Source of the DNA: Pseudoalteromonas rubra | Lineage (GTDB): Bacteria > Pseudomonadota > Gammaproteobacteria > Enterobacterales > Alteromonadaceae | Assembly (NCBI RefSeq): GCF_000238295.3 | Contig: NZ_AHCD03000035.1 | Location: 620,001-684,000, forward strand | Direction of reading: 5' to 3' | DNA: 64,000 nucleotides | Shown: piece after piece, positions 1 to 7,835 of the stretch | Layout: the number at the start of each line of letters is the position of its first letter | Position numbering within the stretch: the stretch's first letter is position 1 | The notes under the pieces: generated by a model | The model's input: only the letters and a program-made list of their open reading frames with translations | Databases searched by the model: none | Told to the model about the DNA's origin: nothing | Position numbers and translations under genes: made by a program

Positions 1-1
1 G

Positions 2-874
2 GTTGGTGCATTGTCTTCATTCTACCATGATGACCTGGACATCTCAGACGCTGATCAGCGTATGCGTTGTGCAATCAAGCTGGTTGCTAAGCTACCAACG
101 ATTGCTGCTATGGCATACAAGTACAACACAGGTCAGCCGTTCGTTTATCCACGTAACGACCTGAGCTATGCTGAAAACTTCCTGCACATGATGTTCTCAG
201 TACCGGCTGAAGAGTACAATGTGAACCCTGTTCTGGCTAAAGCAATGGATCGTATCTTCATGCTTCACGCTGACCACGAACAGAACGCGTCTACTTCAAC
301 AGTCCGTCTTGCCGGCTCTTCAGGTGCTAACCCTTACGCATGTATCGCTGCAGGTATCGCTTCACTTTGGGGTCCTGCGCACGGTGGTGCAAACGAAGCA
401 TGTCTGAACATGCTGGAAGAAATTGGTACAGTTGACCGTATCGACGAATACGTTGCAAAAGCAAAAGACAAGAACGACCCGTTCCGTCTGATGGGCTTTG
501 GTCACCGTGTATACAAGAACTTCGACCCACGTGCGACCGTAATGCGTCAAACTTGCCACGAAGTACTTAAAGAGCTGAACATTCAGGATCCATTGCTTGA
601 CGTTGCAATGAAACTTGAGCAAATCGCGCTTGAAGACCCGTACTTTGTTGAGAAGAAACTGTACCCGAATGTTGATTTCTACTCAGGCATCATCCTGAAA
701 GCAATCGGTATCCCGACCAGCATGTTCACTGTTATCTTCGCTATGTCTCGTACTGTTGGCTGGATCTCACACTGGAACGAAATGCTGTCTCAGCCGGGCC
801 ACAAAATTGGTCGTCCACGTCAGCTGTACACAGGTTACACTGCACGCGACTACAAAAAAGAAGGCGACAGATAA
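2..874 (+). CDS. gltA: Citrate synthase, type II (C-terminal part)
   Basis: Citrate synthase condenses acetyl-CoA and oxaloacetate to citrate, the entry step of the TCA cycle in the cytosol. The frame is open from base 2, so the N-terminal third or so lies outside the window; about 290 of the usual ~427 residues are present. The match to the gammaproteobacterial hexameric type is close throughout. The conserved active-site segments are visible in order: HADHEQNAS, WGPAHGGANE (active-site His at bases 380-382), GFGHRVYKN (second His), NVDFYSG (catalytic Asp) and the C-terminal ARG-containing RPRQLYTG. The gene ends at TAA and is followed by a strong intrinsic terminator, so it is probably transcribed separately from csdA. 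Confidence 0.97.
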   Translation, partial: VGALSSFYHDDLDISDADQRMRCAIKLVAKLPTIAAMAYKYNTGQPFVYPRNDLSYAENFLHMMFSVPAEEYNVNPVLAKAMDRIFMLHADHEQNASTSTVRLAGSSGANPYACIAAGIASLWGPAHGGANEACLNMLEEIGTVDRIDEYVAKAKDKNDPFRLMGFGHRVYKNFDPRATVMRQTCHEVLKELNIQDPLLDVAMKLEQIALEDPYFVEKKLYPNVDFYSGIILKAIGIPTSMFTVIFAMSRTVGWISHWNEMLSQPGHKIGRPRQLYTGYTARDYKKEGDR

Positions 875-902
875 GCCTCGCTTAACTTACGCTTTTGAAA
901 TA

Positions 903-927
903 GGGTTGCCAGTGGCAGCCCTTTTTT
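903..927 (+). terminator. Intrinsic terminator of gltA
   Basis: GGGTTGCC and GGCAGCCC form an 8-bp stem (one G-T pair) around an AGT loop, followed by six T. It lies 29 bases after the gltA stop. Confidence 0.9.
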
Positions 928-1006
928 ATGCCTCTCGATCAGACAGACTTGCAAGCCACTATAAATCCGGTAAAATCCGCCTGCTCAGGCGCAGTAGGAG
1001 ACCCTT

Positions 1007-2230
1007 TTGAACGAAAACCCTTGCACACAACTTCGGCATGATTTCCCCATATTTGCGGTATCATTAGATGACCAGCCATTGTGTTATTTAGACTCTGCTG
1101 CAACGACCCAAAAGCCGCATCAGGTGATCCAGGCTGTAAAGGAATTTTACCAGTCTCAAAACGCCAATGTACACCGGGGTTTACACACCCTCAGTGAGCA
1201 GGCAACGACCGCCTACGAAGCTGTGAGGGGCAAAATTGCGCAGTTTCTGAACGTACAAAGCAGAGAAATCGTCTGGACAAGTGGCGCAACAGCCTCGCTC
1301 AATTTAATCGCCTATGGCCTCAGCGAACGTCTGAATAAAGGCGATGTGATCCTGCTTTCACCTTTGGAGCATCATGCGAATATCGTACCCTGGCAACTCG
1401 CAGCACAGCGCACAGGTGCACGTATTGAGTTGTTGCCAGTGGATGCGCAAGGTATTCTTCAGCTAGAACAAGCAAAAGCGCTGATTGCGAGCCTAAAACC
1501 AAAAGTACTGAGCGTCTGTCACGCCTCCAATGCACTGGGTAATATCAATGACGTGGCAGCATTGATAGGCTGCTGCAAGAAATTAGATACTATTACGGTG
1601 ATAGATGGCGCACAGTCTTTATTACACCTGCGCCCGGATCTGCAGCAACTTGATTGCGATTTTTATGTCTTTTCAGCTCACAAGGCGTTAGGGCCAACTG
1701 GCCTCGGTGGCTTGTATGGTCGCTATGAACTGCTGAATGCCCTGCCCGTCTATCAAAGCGGCGGAGAAATGATAGACACTGTCAGCTTTAGTGGTACCAC
1801 CTTTCGCCCGGCCCCCGAAAAATTTGAGCCCGGCACGCCCAACATTGCTGGGGTTATCGGCTTTGGCGCAGCACTAGATTACCTAGTGACGCTTGATCAT
1901 GATTCTTTGTTCCAGCACGAACAGGCGCTATATCGTACTTTAGTTGAACAGCTAAGCGACATTGACGGGATCCGGATTTGGGGCGATACCACCCACAATG
2001 TCGGTACAATCAGCTTTAGTTATAAAAATGAACATCATTACGACCTGGCAACGCTACTGAATACCCACGGTATTGCCGTCAGAAGCGGCCATCACTGCAC
2101 GCAACCACTGATGGCGCATCTGGGCATAGAGGGGACTATCCGAGTCAGCCTGGCGTTTTATAATAATCTTCAGGACATCTGTCGATTTATCACGGCACTG
2201 AAAGATACAATCAGCTTATTAGAAGAGTAA
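1007..2230 (+). CDS. csdA: Cysteine desulfurase / cysteine sulfinate desulfinase CsdA
   Basis: A PLP-dependent class V aminotransferase-fold enzyme of 407 residues that takes sulfur from cysteine as an enzyme-bound persulfide. The PLP lysine lies in the SAHKALGPTGLGG segment and the catalytic cysteine is C364 in RSGHHCTQPLM, matching the CsdA/SufS group. The assignment to CsdA rather than SufS rests on context: csdE follows after 2 bases and tcdA lies just beyond, the same association as in E. coli csdA-csdE-tcdA; no suf genes are present. The start is a TTG, chosen because AGGAG sits 6 bases upstream at 996-1000 and the protein begins at the expected length. Confidence 0.93.
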   Translation: MNENPCTQLRHDFPIFAVSLDDQPLCYLDSAATTQKPHQVIQAVKEFYQSQNANVHRGLHTLSEQATTAYEAVRGKIAQFLNVQSREIVWTSGATASLNLIAYGLSERLNKGDVILLSPLEHHANIVPWQLAAQRTGARIELLPVDAQGILQLEQAKALIASLKPKVLSVCHASNALGNINDVAALIGCCKKLDTITVIDGAQSLLHLRPDLQQLDCDFYVFSAHKALGPTGLGGLYGRYELLNALPVYQSGGEMIDTVSFSGTTFRPAPEKFEPGTPNIAGVIGFGAALDYLVTLDHDSLFQHEQALYRTLVEQLSDIDGIRIWGDTTHNVGTISFSYKNEHHYDLATLLNTHGIAVRSGHHCTQPLMAHLGIEGTIRVSLAFYNNLQDICRFITALKDTISLLEE

Positions 2231-2232
2231 TT

Positions 2233-2640
2233 ATGGACTTATCACACATAGAGCAGACCCTTGCTCAGCACAGCGCCTGGCAGGGCAAATATCGCGAAAT
2301 CATGCTACTGGGCAAAGCGCTCCCAGCGATGCCTGATGCGCTTAAAACAGAAGCTGCTCTGGTAAAAGGCTGTGAAAGTAAAGTTTGGTTGCACCTGGAT
2401 CTGGATGAGCAACAACAACGACTGGTCCTCATCGCCGATTCCGACACTCGCATCGTAAAAGGTTTACTGGCAATTATTCTGGCTTGCTATAACAACCAGT
2501 TGCCGGAAGAAGCAAAAAAAATTGATGGCTATGAGTTATTTTCCACTCTGGGTCTTATCAAACACCTGAGCCCATCTCGAGGTAATGGCGTTCGCGCGAT
2601 TGTAGAGCGTATTCATCAACAACTTCAGGTGCTGCAATAG
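2233..2640 (+). CDS. csdE: CsdE, sulfur acceptor partner of CsdA
   Basis: A 135-residue SufE-family protein that accepts persulfide sulfur from CsdA on a conserved cysteine, here C47 in VKGCESKVWL. The family fold is evident from the C-terminal half with its ADSDTRIVKGLLAI segment and the final LGLIKHLSPSRGNGV stretch typical of SufE/CsdE. It starts 2 bases after the csdA stop and is surely co-transcribed. The known role is passing sulfur onwards, including to the TcdA (CsdL) branch encoded convergently next door. It is slightly shorter at the N terminus than E. coli CsdE (147 residues). Confidence 0.92.
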   Translation: MDLSHIEQTLAQHSAWQGKYREIMLLGKALPAMPDALKTEAALVKGCESKVWLHLDLDEQQQRLVLIADSDTRIVKGLLAIILACYNNQLPEEAKKIDGYELFSTLGLIKHLSPSRGNGVRAIVERIHQQLQVLQ

Positions 2641-2662
2641 CACCTGACAAAACCACAGTGAA

Positions 2663-3457
2663 TTAGCCAGCTTCCCTCGCCCGCTTGTCCAGATACTTAC
2701 GGATCGCTTTTGCCGCAGCAAAAAAGCCAAAACTGCCCGTCACCATAGTTGCAGAGCCGAACCCGGTCGCACAGTCCATATTTTTGCTGCCATCAGCCAT
2801 TTGTTTGGTCCTGCAGACACTGCCGTCTCCAGTTGGGTAAACCAATTGCTCTGTTGAATAAACACAATCAACAGCAAACTTGCGTTTCGGGTTAGTTGTA
2901 AAATTATATTGCTTGCGCAGCAGATATCGGACTTTTGCAAGCAAAGGGTCGTGTGTCGTTTTGGCCACATCCCCATAGCAAATCTGGCTCGGATCAGTCT
3001 GACCACCTGCGCCACCAGTGGTGATCACCGGAATTTTTTGTCGCTTACAGTGGGCTATCAACGCTGCCTTTTCTTTTACTGCATCAATGCAGTCAATAAC
3101 ATAATCAAAACCCTGAATATGCTCTTTGATATTATCCAGTGTGATAAAGTCATCTATTACTTCAACCTGACAATCCGGGTTGATGGACAGACAACGCGCC
3201 TGCATGGCTTCGACTTTAGGCTGGCCTATGGTCTCAGTTTTTGCATGCAGCTGGCGATTGACATTTGTGACACAGATATCATCAAGATCAATGAGGGTAA
3301 TTTTACCTATGCCGGTGCGCGCCAGTGATTCAGCCACCCAGCTGCCAACACCGCCAATACCTATCACACAGAAGCTGGCTTCGCCAAGCCAGGTTAATTC
3401 TGTATTACCATACAAGCGGCCAATGCCACCAAACCTTAAAGATGTATCTTGCGTCAT
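2663..3457 (-). CDS. tcdA: tRNA threonylcarbamoyladenosine dehydratase TcdA
   Basis: An E1-like (ThiF/MoeB) ATP-dependent enzyme that dehydrates t6A37 of ANN-decoding tRNAs to the cyclic form ct6A. The 264 residues include the nucleotide-binding GIGGVGSWVAESLARTG segment near residue 32, followed by TLIDLDDICVTNVNRQ, diagnostic of this family; VIDCIDAVKEK and TTGGAGGQTDP follow. It is the last gene of the leftward block, 1 base after the pseudouridine synthase gene, and converges on csdE with 22 bases between stops. In E. coli TcdA receives functional input from CsdA-CsdE, so the convergent placement is meaningful. Ends with a basic tail. Confidence 0.95.
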   Translation of the reverse strand: MTQDTSLRFGGIGRLYGNTELTWLGEASFCVIGIGGVGSWVAESLARTGIGKITLIDLDDICVTNVNRQLHAKTETIGQPKVEAMQARCLSINPDCQVEVIDDFITLDNIKEHIQGFDYVIDCIDAVKEKAALIAHCKRQKIPVITTGGAGGQTDPSQICYGDVAKTTHDPLLAKVRYLLRKQYNFTTNPKRKFAVDCVYSTEQLVYPTGDGSVCRTKQMADGSKNMDCATGFGSATMVTGSFGFFAAAKAIRKYLDKRAREAG

Positions 3458-3458
3458 A

Positions 3459-4124
3459 TTACCACTCTAACTTTTTGGGCTGCGCCCAGCTTTGCATTAC
3501 TTCTGTGTCTGCCAGTTCAGCAAACCGCGCCCCGCCCTGCGGCAAAGCATAAAATGTCATTCTTTCGTTATCCCACTCAAAACTTAAGCAATAGGCATGC
3601 AGATAGACCCTGTCGGCCTCACTCCCCCCATAACTGACATCGCCCAGAATAGGTGCAGACAGGCTTTTTAACGCCACCCGCAGCTGATGGGTTTTGCCAC
3701 TGTATGGCTTGAGTAAACAGGCTCTGAGACCCGGAGCTATGCTGGCACTGTAAAAGCGTGTAATGGCCGGGTTGTCCTGACTCGTTAATAACTTATAAGT
3801 CCCACGCCGCGATTTGGCCATATCACCTTTTACCCAGCCTTGCTTCTTTTTAGGTTTGCTGTCAATCAGGGCAAGATAGAACTTATCCACGGCCCGACTG
3901 GTAAACAGCTCAGTCAGCCTGGCTGCTGCCTGACTGGAGCGAGCCAGTACCAGTAGGCCGGAAGTCACCTTATCGAGCCTGTGTACAGGGTAAAGCGACT
4001 CTCCGAGCTGCTCAGCTAATAAAGCAACAAAACCGCTTTCCTGCTCACTGTGAAAACTCACCCCAGCGGGCTTAAGCGCCACCACAAAATCCGGGTGACT
4101 GGCAATGACCTCAAAGGGTGCCAT
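3459..4124 (-). CDS. RluA-family RNA pseudouridine synthase (TIGR01621-like)
   Basis: A 221-residue pseudouridine synthase. The catalytic motif is YPVHRLDKVTSGLLVLA with the nucleophilic Asp at residue 51; a C-terminal KTHQLRVAL segment and GDVSYGG also fit RluA. It has no N-terminal S4 domain, and is shorter than RluC/RluD, which fits the small TIGR01621-type group found in Shewanella, Vibrio and relatives. The RNA target is unknown to me. The start overlaps the kdsB 3' end by 14 bases, and tcdA follows after 1 base, so it is embedded in the lipid A/KDO block, probably through operon structure rather than shared function. Confidence 0.9.
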   Translation of the reverse strand: MAPFEVIASHPDFVVALKPAGVSFHSEQESGFVALLAEQLGESLYPVHRLDKVTSGLLVLARSSQAAARLTELFTSRAVDKFYLALIDSKPKKKQGWVKGDMAKSRRGTYKLLTSQDNPAITRFYSASIAPGLRACLLKPYSGKTHQLRVALKSLSAPILGDVSYGGSEADRVYLHAYCLSFEWDNERMTFYALPQGGARFAELADTEVMQSWAQPKKLEW

Positions 4125-4875
4125 TGAGATACTCTACGACACGCTTTAAATCTTCTGGTGTATCAACCCCGGCATAAACTGGACGGCAAGCCTTGGCAAT
4201 TTTGATACGATAACCGTGATACAGCACGCGTAACTGCTCTAGTGACTCTTGACCTTCGAGGGGAGAAACAGGTAAAGCCAGATAGGTTTTAATGAAACCG
4301 GCACGATAGGCATAGATACCCACATGGCGTTGAAAATGCGCCAATGGAACTTTGCTCTCATCCAGCGTCATCATGCTGTCGCGCTGAAACGGGATAGAAG
4401 CCCGTGAAAAATACAGGGCATTGTGGTGGGCGTCCTGAACCACTTTGACCGCATTCGGATTCAACACTTCTTGAACATCTGTAACGTCCACACTGAGTGT
4501 CGCCATTGGTGCTTCCTGCGCCTCATGCAGCAAAGTAGCGACCTGAGTGATATTTTCCGGCGCCAGTAAAGGCTCATCACCCTGAACATTAACCACCAAC
4601 GTATCGTCAGCCAGTCCCAGCTGCTCAACCACCTCAGCAAGACGCTCTGTCCCCGACTGATGATCTTCTCGCGTCATCAGTACGTTTTCAGTAAAAGCTT
4701 GAGCGCGCTCACACACCTGCGCATTGTCAGTCGCAATATAAACCGCTTTAGCACCAGATTTCTGGGCCTGCTCATAAACATGTTGGATCATAGGCTTACC
4801 ACAAATATCAGCCAGTGGTTTGCCCGGCAGGCGGGTTGAAGCGTAACGCGCCGGAATAACGACTATGAATTCCAC
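4111..4875 (-). CDS. kdsB: 3-deoxy-manno-octulosonate cytidylyltransferase KdsB
   Basis: Activates KDO with CTP to CMP-KDO, the donor for inner-core lipopolysaccharide synthesis, in the cytosol. At 254 residues it has the usual length. The nucleotidyltransferase signature IPARYASTRLPGKPLADICGK-type N terminus (residues 7-27), the NVQGDEPL motif and the later VKVVQDAHHNALYFSRASIPF region are all clear. It overlaps ycaR upstream by 13 bases and the pseudouridine synthase gene downstream by 14, which implies translational coupling. Neighbouring lpxK and msbA act in the same envelope pathway. Confidence 0.97.
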   Translation of the reverse strand: MEFIVVIPARYASTRLPGKPLADICGKPMIQHVYEQAQKSGAKAVYIATDNAQVCERAQAFTENVLMTREDHQSGTERLAEVVEQLGLADDTLVVNVQGDEPLLAPENITQVATLLHEAQEAPMATLSVDVTDVQEVLNPNAVKVVQDAHHNALYFSRASIPFQRDSMMTLDESKVPLAHFQRHVGIYAYRAGFIKTYLALPVSPLEGQESLEQLRVLYHGYRIKIAKACRPVYAGVDTPEDLKRVVEYLNGTL

Positions 4876-5060
4876 TTTTCGACCTCTTCGAGCGATAATT
4901 CGCGCGCTTCATTTTCCAGTAGAACTGGAATGTCGTTTCTTACCGGGTAAGCCAGTTTCGCAGCCGTGCTGATCAATTCCTGATTGTCTTTGTCAAATCT
5001 CAGTTTTCCTTTGCAAACCGGACAGGCAATAATCTCGAGTAATTTAGTGTCAAAGGCCAT
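4863..5060 (-). CDS. ycaR: Trm112-family small protein YcaR
   Basis: A 65-residue protein of the Trm112/UPF0434 family that sits between lpxK and kdsB in many gammaproteobacteria. The sequence opens with MAFDTKLLEIIACPVCKGKL, giving one CxxC pair (C13, C16), with the second metal-binding pair of archaeal/eukaryotic Trm112 missing, as is usual for bacterial members. YPVRNDIPVLL is the other family signature. It overlaps lpxK upstream by 11 bases and kdsB downstream by 13. The bacterial function is not established; in eukaryotes Trm112 stabilises methyltransferases. Confidence 0.93.
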   Translation of the reverse strand: MAFDTKLLEIIACPVCKGKLRFDKDNQELISTAAKLAYPVRNDIPVLLENEARELSLEEVEKWNS

Positions 5061-6033
5061 GGTTGACTATCCCTTTTTGTTTTAATAACGAATTAAGTTG
5101 TTGTATGAGTTCAGCACTTGGCTGTGCGTCTACTTTTAAATAATACCAATTTTCTTTGCCGAATGACTGGCATTTTACTGCGTCTTTTTCGGTCATAAAT
5201 ACAGCCTGGTCTTCGCAGGTCGCAAAGTCAGGCTCGCTGTAAGCGTGGTGGTCGGCAAAATGCAGTGTATCAAGCAGCTCAACACCATCTGAGCGCAATG
5301 ACTGTTCAAAGCGTTGCGGATTACCAATGGCACTCACAGCAATACCCTGCTCAGCTATTTTTTCAATTGTCTGATTATCGCGGACGCTGAAATAGCCACT
5401 GCGTACCAGCTCATAGCCAACCCCATCTGACTTGCCATTATAGACGACCAAGTCAGTGTGCTTCAGCCGGCTTGGCGTTTCACGTAACGGGCCAGCCGGT
5501 AGCAACAGAGTGTTGCCAAAGCGGCGCTGCGCATCAACGATGCAAATCTCAATATCCCGGGCCAGCTGATAGTGCTGCAGGCCATCGTCACTGACGATAA
5601 TATCCGGTTTATCTTCGCGCATCAGCAGCTCAATACTCGCCTGGCGATCACCACCTATCATCACCGGGCAGCCTAATCGCTTGTATATCAATAAAGGTTC
5701 ATCACCTGCCTCTGTTGCGCTGCTGCTATCTGTCACGCGATATGGCAGGCTGGGGGGGTGTGCACCATAGCCACGGCTGATCACCGCGACTTTAAGGCCC
5801 AATGCTTCAAGGTAAGGCACCAGCCACAACACAAAAGGCGTTTTGCCGTTGCCACCTATACCGATATTACCAACGATGATCACCGGCACGGGCGCTTTAT
5901 AGACACGCTTCAGGCCGAGCTTAAACAACGCCCTGCGCAGTGAACTCAGTAACCAAAATACCCCAGACAAAGGCAGCAGTAAGATATTTAACAGCCCTAC
6001 AGGTTGATACCAGCTGCGCTCTAAGCGATTCAT
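5050..6033 (-). CDS. lpxK: Tetraacyldisaccharide 4'-kinase LpxK
   Basis: Phosphorylates the 4' position of the tetraacyldisaccharide lipid A precursor at the inner membrane. The 327 residues show an N-terminal membrane-associating helix (residues 13-31), then the P-loop GNIGIGGNGKTP around residues 55-66, and SDDGLQHYQLARDIEI with the conserved DDGLQH catalytic/lipid-binding motif. ATG overlaps the msbA stop as ATGA, the classic msbA-lpxK coupling; its own 3' end overlaps ycaR. Length and order match E. coli. Confidence 0.97.
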   Translation of the reverse strand: MNRLERSWYQPVGLLNILLLPLSGVFWLLSSLRRALFKLGLKRVYKAPVPVIIVGNIGIGGNGKTPFVLWLVPYLEALGLKVAVISRGYGAHPPSLPYRVTDSSSATEAGDEPLLIYKRLGCPVMIGGDRQASIELLMREDKPDIIVSDDGLQHYQLARDIEICIVDAQRRFGNTLLLPAGPLRETPSRLKHTDLVVYNGKSDGVGYELVRSGYFSVRDNQTIEKIAEQGIAVSAIGNPQRFEQSLRSDGVELLDTLHFADHHAYSEPDFATCEDQAVFMTEKDAVKCQSFGKENWYYLKVDAQPSAELIQQLNSLLKQKGIVNHGL

Positions 6034-7793
6034 GCCTGCTCACCATACTGCATCTGACACAAAGCAGCATAAATCCCTTTTTGCTCCAGCAATGCCTGAT
6101 GCTTGCCTTGCTCGACAATACGCCCCTGATCGAGCACATAGATGCAGTCTGATTGCTCAATGGTCGATAAGCGATGGGCGATCACAATAGAAGTTTTGTC
6201 TTTCATCAGGTTGTCGAGCGCTTGCTGAATTAACCGCTCTGACTCAGTATCCAGCGCCGAAGTCGCTTCATCGAGAATCAAAATAGGGGCGTTTTTGACA
6301 ATTGCACGGGCGATAGCGATGCGCTGACGCTGACCGCCAGACAGCATGACTCCGTTTTCACCCACCATGGTATTTAAACCCTCTGGCAAGTCTTTGACAA
6401 ACTCCCAGACATGCGCCTGTTTCGCCACCTGCTCCAGCTCCTCCTGAGTATAGGGGTGCTCCAGGCCATACATGATGTTATTAGCGATGGTATCGTTGAA
6501 CAACACCACCTGTTGTGACACCAGTGCGAACTGTTTACGCAGTGATGGCAAAGTATAGTCTTGAAGTTTCACCCCATCGAGGGTGATCTCTCCCTCATCC
6601 CAGTCATAAAAACGTGGCAACAGGTTAGATAAAGTTGATTTGCCCGAACCACTGCGTCCCACCAGCGCAATGCTCTGACCGGCCGGAATTTGCAAAGACA
6701 AGGATTTAATAACGGCCTCATCTTTGCCCGGATAATGGAATGTCACACCAGAAACTGCCAGCTCTCCTTTCACGCTATCCGCTTCGAACTTGCCTGTATT
6801 CTTTTCCCGCTCTTTGTCGAGAATTTCAAAAATACTGGTTGCAGCGGCAATCCCCCGCTGTAAATCGCTATTCACATTCGCCAGCTGCTTGAGCGGCCTG
6901 AGCATCATCATCATCGACGTTGTTAAAGACACAAAGGTACCCGACGAAATCGTATCGATCATTTCTGGCATCGCGATAATAGCGAGGATCAACGCCATTG
7001 CACTGGCGGCGATAATTTGGATCACAGACACGCTTAGCGCCCTGGTGGCATCCATCTTTACCCTTTGCTGGCGATTACGATTGTTGACATCGGCAAAGTG
7101 AGTAATCTCTTTGTCCTGGCCACCGAAGCCATGGATCACTTTATGCCCTGCCAGCATTTGCTCAGAGCTGCGGGTCACCTCTCCCATGGCATCCTGAATG
7201 TTCTTTGAGATCTTGCGAAAACGCTTAGAGACCAGATTGACAATCACACCGACAATGGGAATAACAACTAAAAATATCAAAGACAACTGCCAGCTGGCGT
7301 TGAACATCACCACCAGCAGGAACAGCACAAAGGCCCCTTCACGGATCATCACCTGCAAAGCACGGGTTACGGCCTGTTGTACTTGTTCAGTATCGAACGT
7401 GATTTTCGAGATCATTTCGCCATTAGAATGTTGATCATGAAAACTCACGGGTAAAAATAGCATATGCTCAAACAAGGACTGACGTAGCTTTCTGACCACC
7501 TGAGAGCCCACATAGCTCAGACAGTATGATGCCATGTAATTAAAAATACCCCGTCCAATAACCAGTAGCACCACCACAATGGGTGCCATTTTTAACACTT
7601 CTGCGTTACGTGCTGTCAGGCCATCATCGATAAAAGGCTGCATCAGTTGAACAAAGAGTGCGTCCATTGCGGCGTAACCGAGCATGCCAATAATGGCAAA
7701 CAAGGCGGGCACTTTAAAATCGAAGGTGTAACTCAGAAGCCGCTTGTAGATTTGCTTGGCGGATTGTTGCATAGTGTCTCTCTGGTACGTCAT
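6030..7793 (-). CDS. msbA: Lipid A export ABC transporter MsbA
   Basis: A 587-residue half-transporter that flips lipid A-core across the inner membrane as a homodimer. The N-terminal half is a six-helix ABC exporter domain (about residues 25-320); the C-terminal half is the ATPase, with Walker A GRSGSGKST, the Q-loop, signature LSGGQRQRIAIARA and Walker B ILILDEATSALD, then the switch His in IVIAHRLST. The start is uncertain: ATG at 7793 gives the full length, while a second in-frame ATG at 7772 follows a weak AGAGAG. It lies 42 bases after comEC and overlaps lpxK by 4, so the arrangement comEC-msbA-lpxK seen in Shewanella and Vibrio is preserved. Confidence 0.96.
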   Translation of the reverse strand: MTYQRDTMQQSAKQIYKRLLSYTFDFKVPALFAIIGMLGYAAMDALFVQLMQPFIDDGLTARNAEVLKMAPIVVVLLVIGRGIFNYMASYCLSYVGSQVVRKLRQSLFEHMLFLPVSFHDQHSNGEMISKITFDTEQVQQAVTRALQVMIREGAFVLFLLVVMFNASWQLSLIFLVVIPIVGVIVNLVSKRFRKISKNIQDAMGEVTRSSEQMLAGHKVIHGFGGQDKEITHFADVNNRNRQQRVKMDATRALSVSVIQIIAASAMALILAIIAMPEMIDTISSGTFVSLTTSMMMMLRPLKQLANVNSDLQRGIAAATSIFEILDKEREKNTGKFEADSVKGELAVSGVTFHYPGKDEAVIKSLSLQIPAGQSIALVGRSGSGKSTLSNLLPRFYDWDEGEITLDGVKLQDYTLPSLRKQFALVSQQVVLFNDTIANNIMYGLEHPYTQEELEQVAKQAHVWEFVKDLPEGLNTMVGENGVMLSGGQRQRIAIARAIVKNAPILILDEATSALDTESERLIQQALDNLMKDKTSIVIAHRLSTIEQSDCIYVLDQGRIVEQGKHQALLEQKGIYAALCQMQYGEQA

Positions 7794-7835
7794 AACCCGC
7801 GTATTGTAGCGGTACTGATGGCAAAACTGAATGCA

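Noticed and set aside
2626..2646. Hairpin CAGGTGCT/AGCACCTG over the csdE stop codon
   Set aside because: It is a perfect 8-bp stem, but neither strand has a T-run, so I did not call a terminator.
4863..5060. Missing second zinc-binding pair in YcaR
   Set aside because: Bacterial Trm112-like proteins usually lack it, so it is not a defect.
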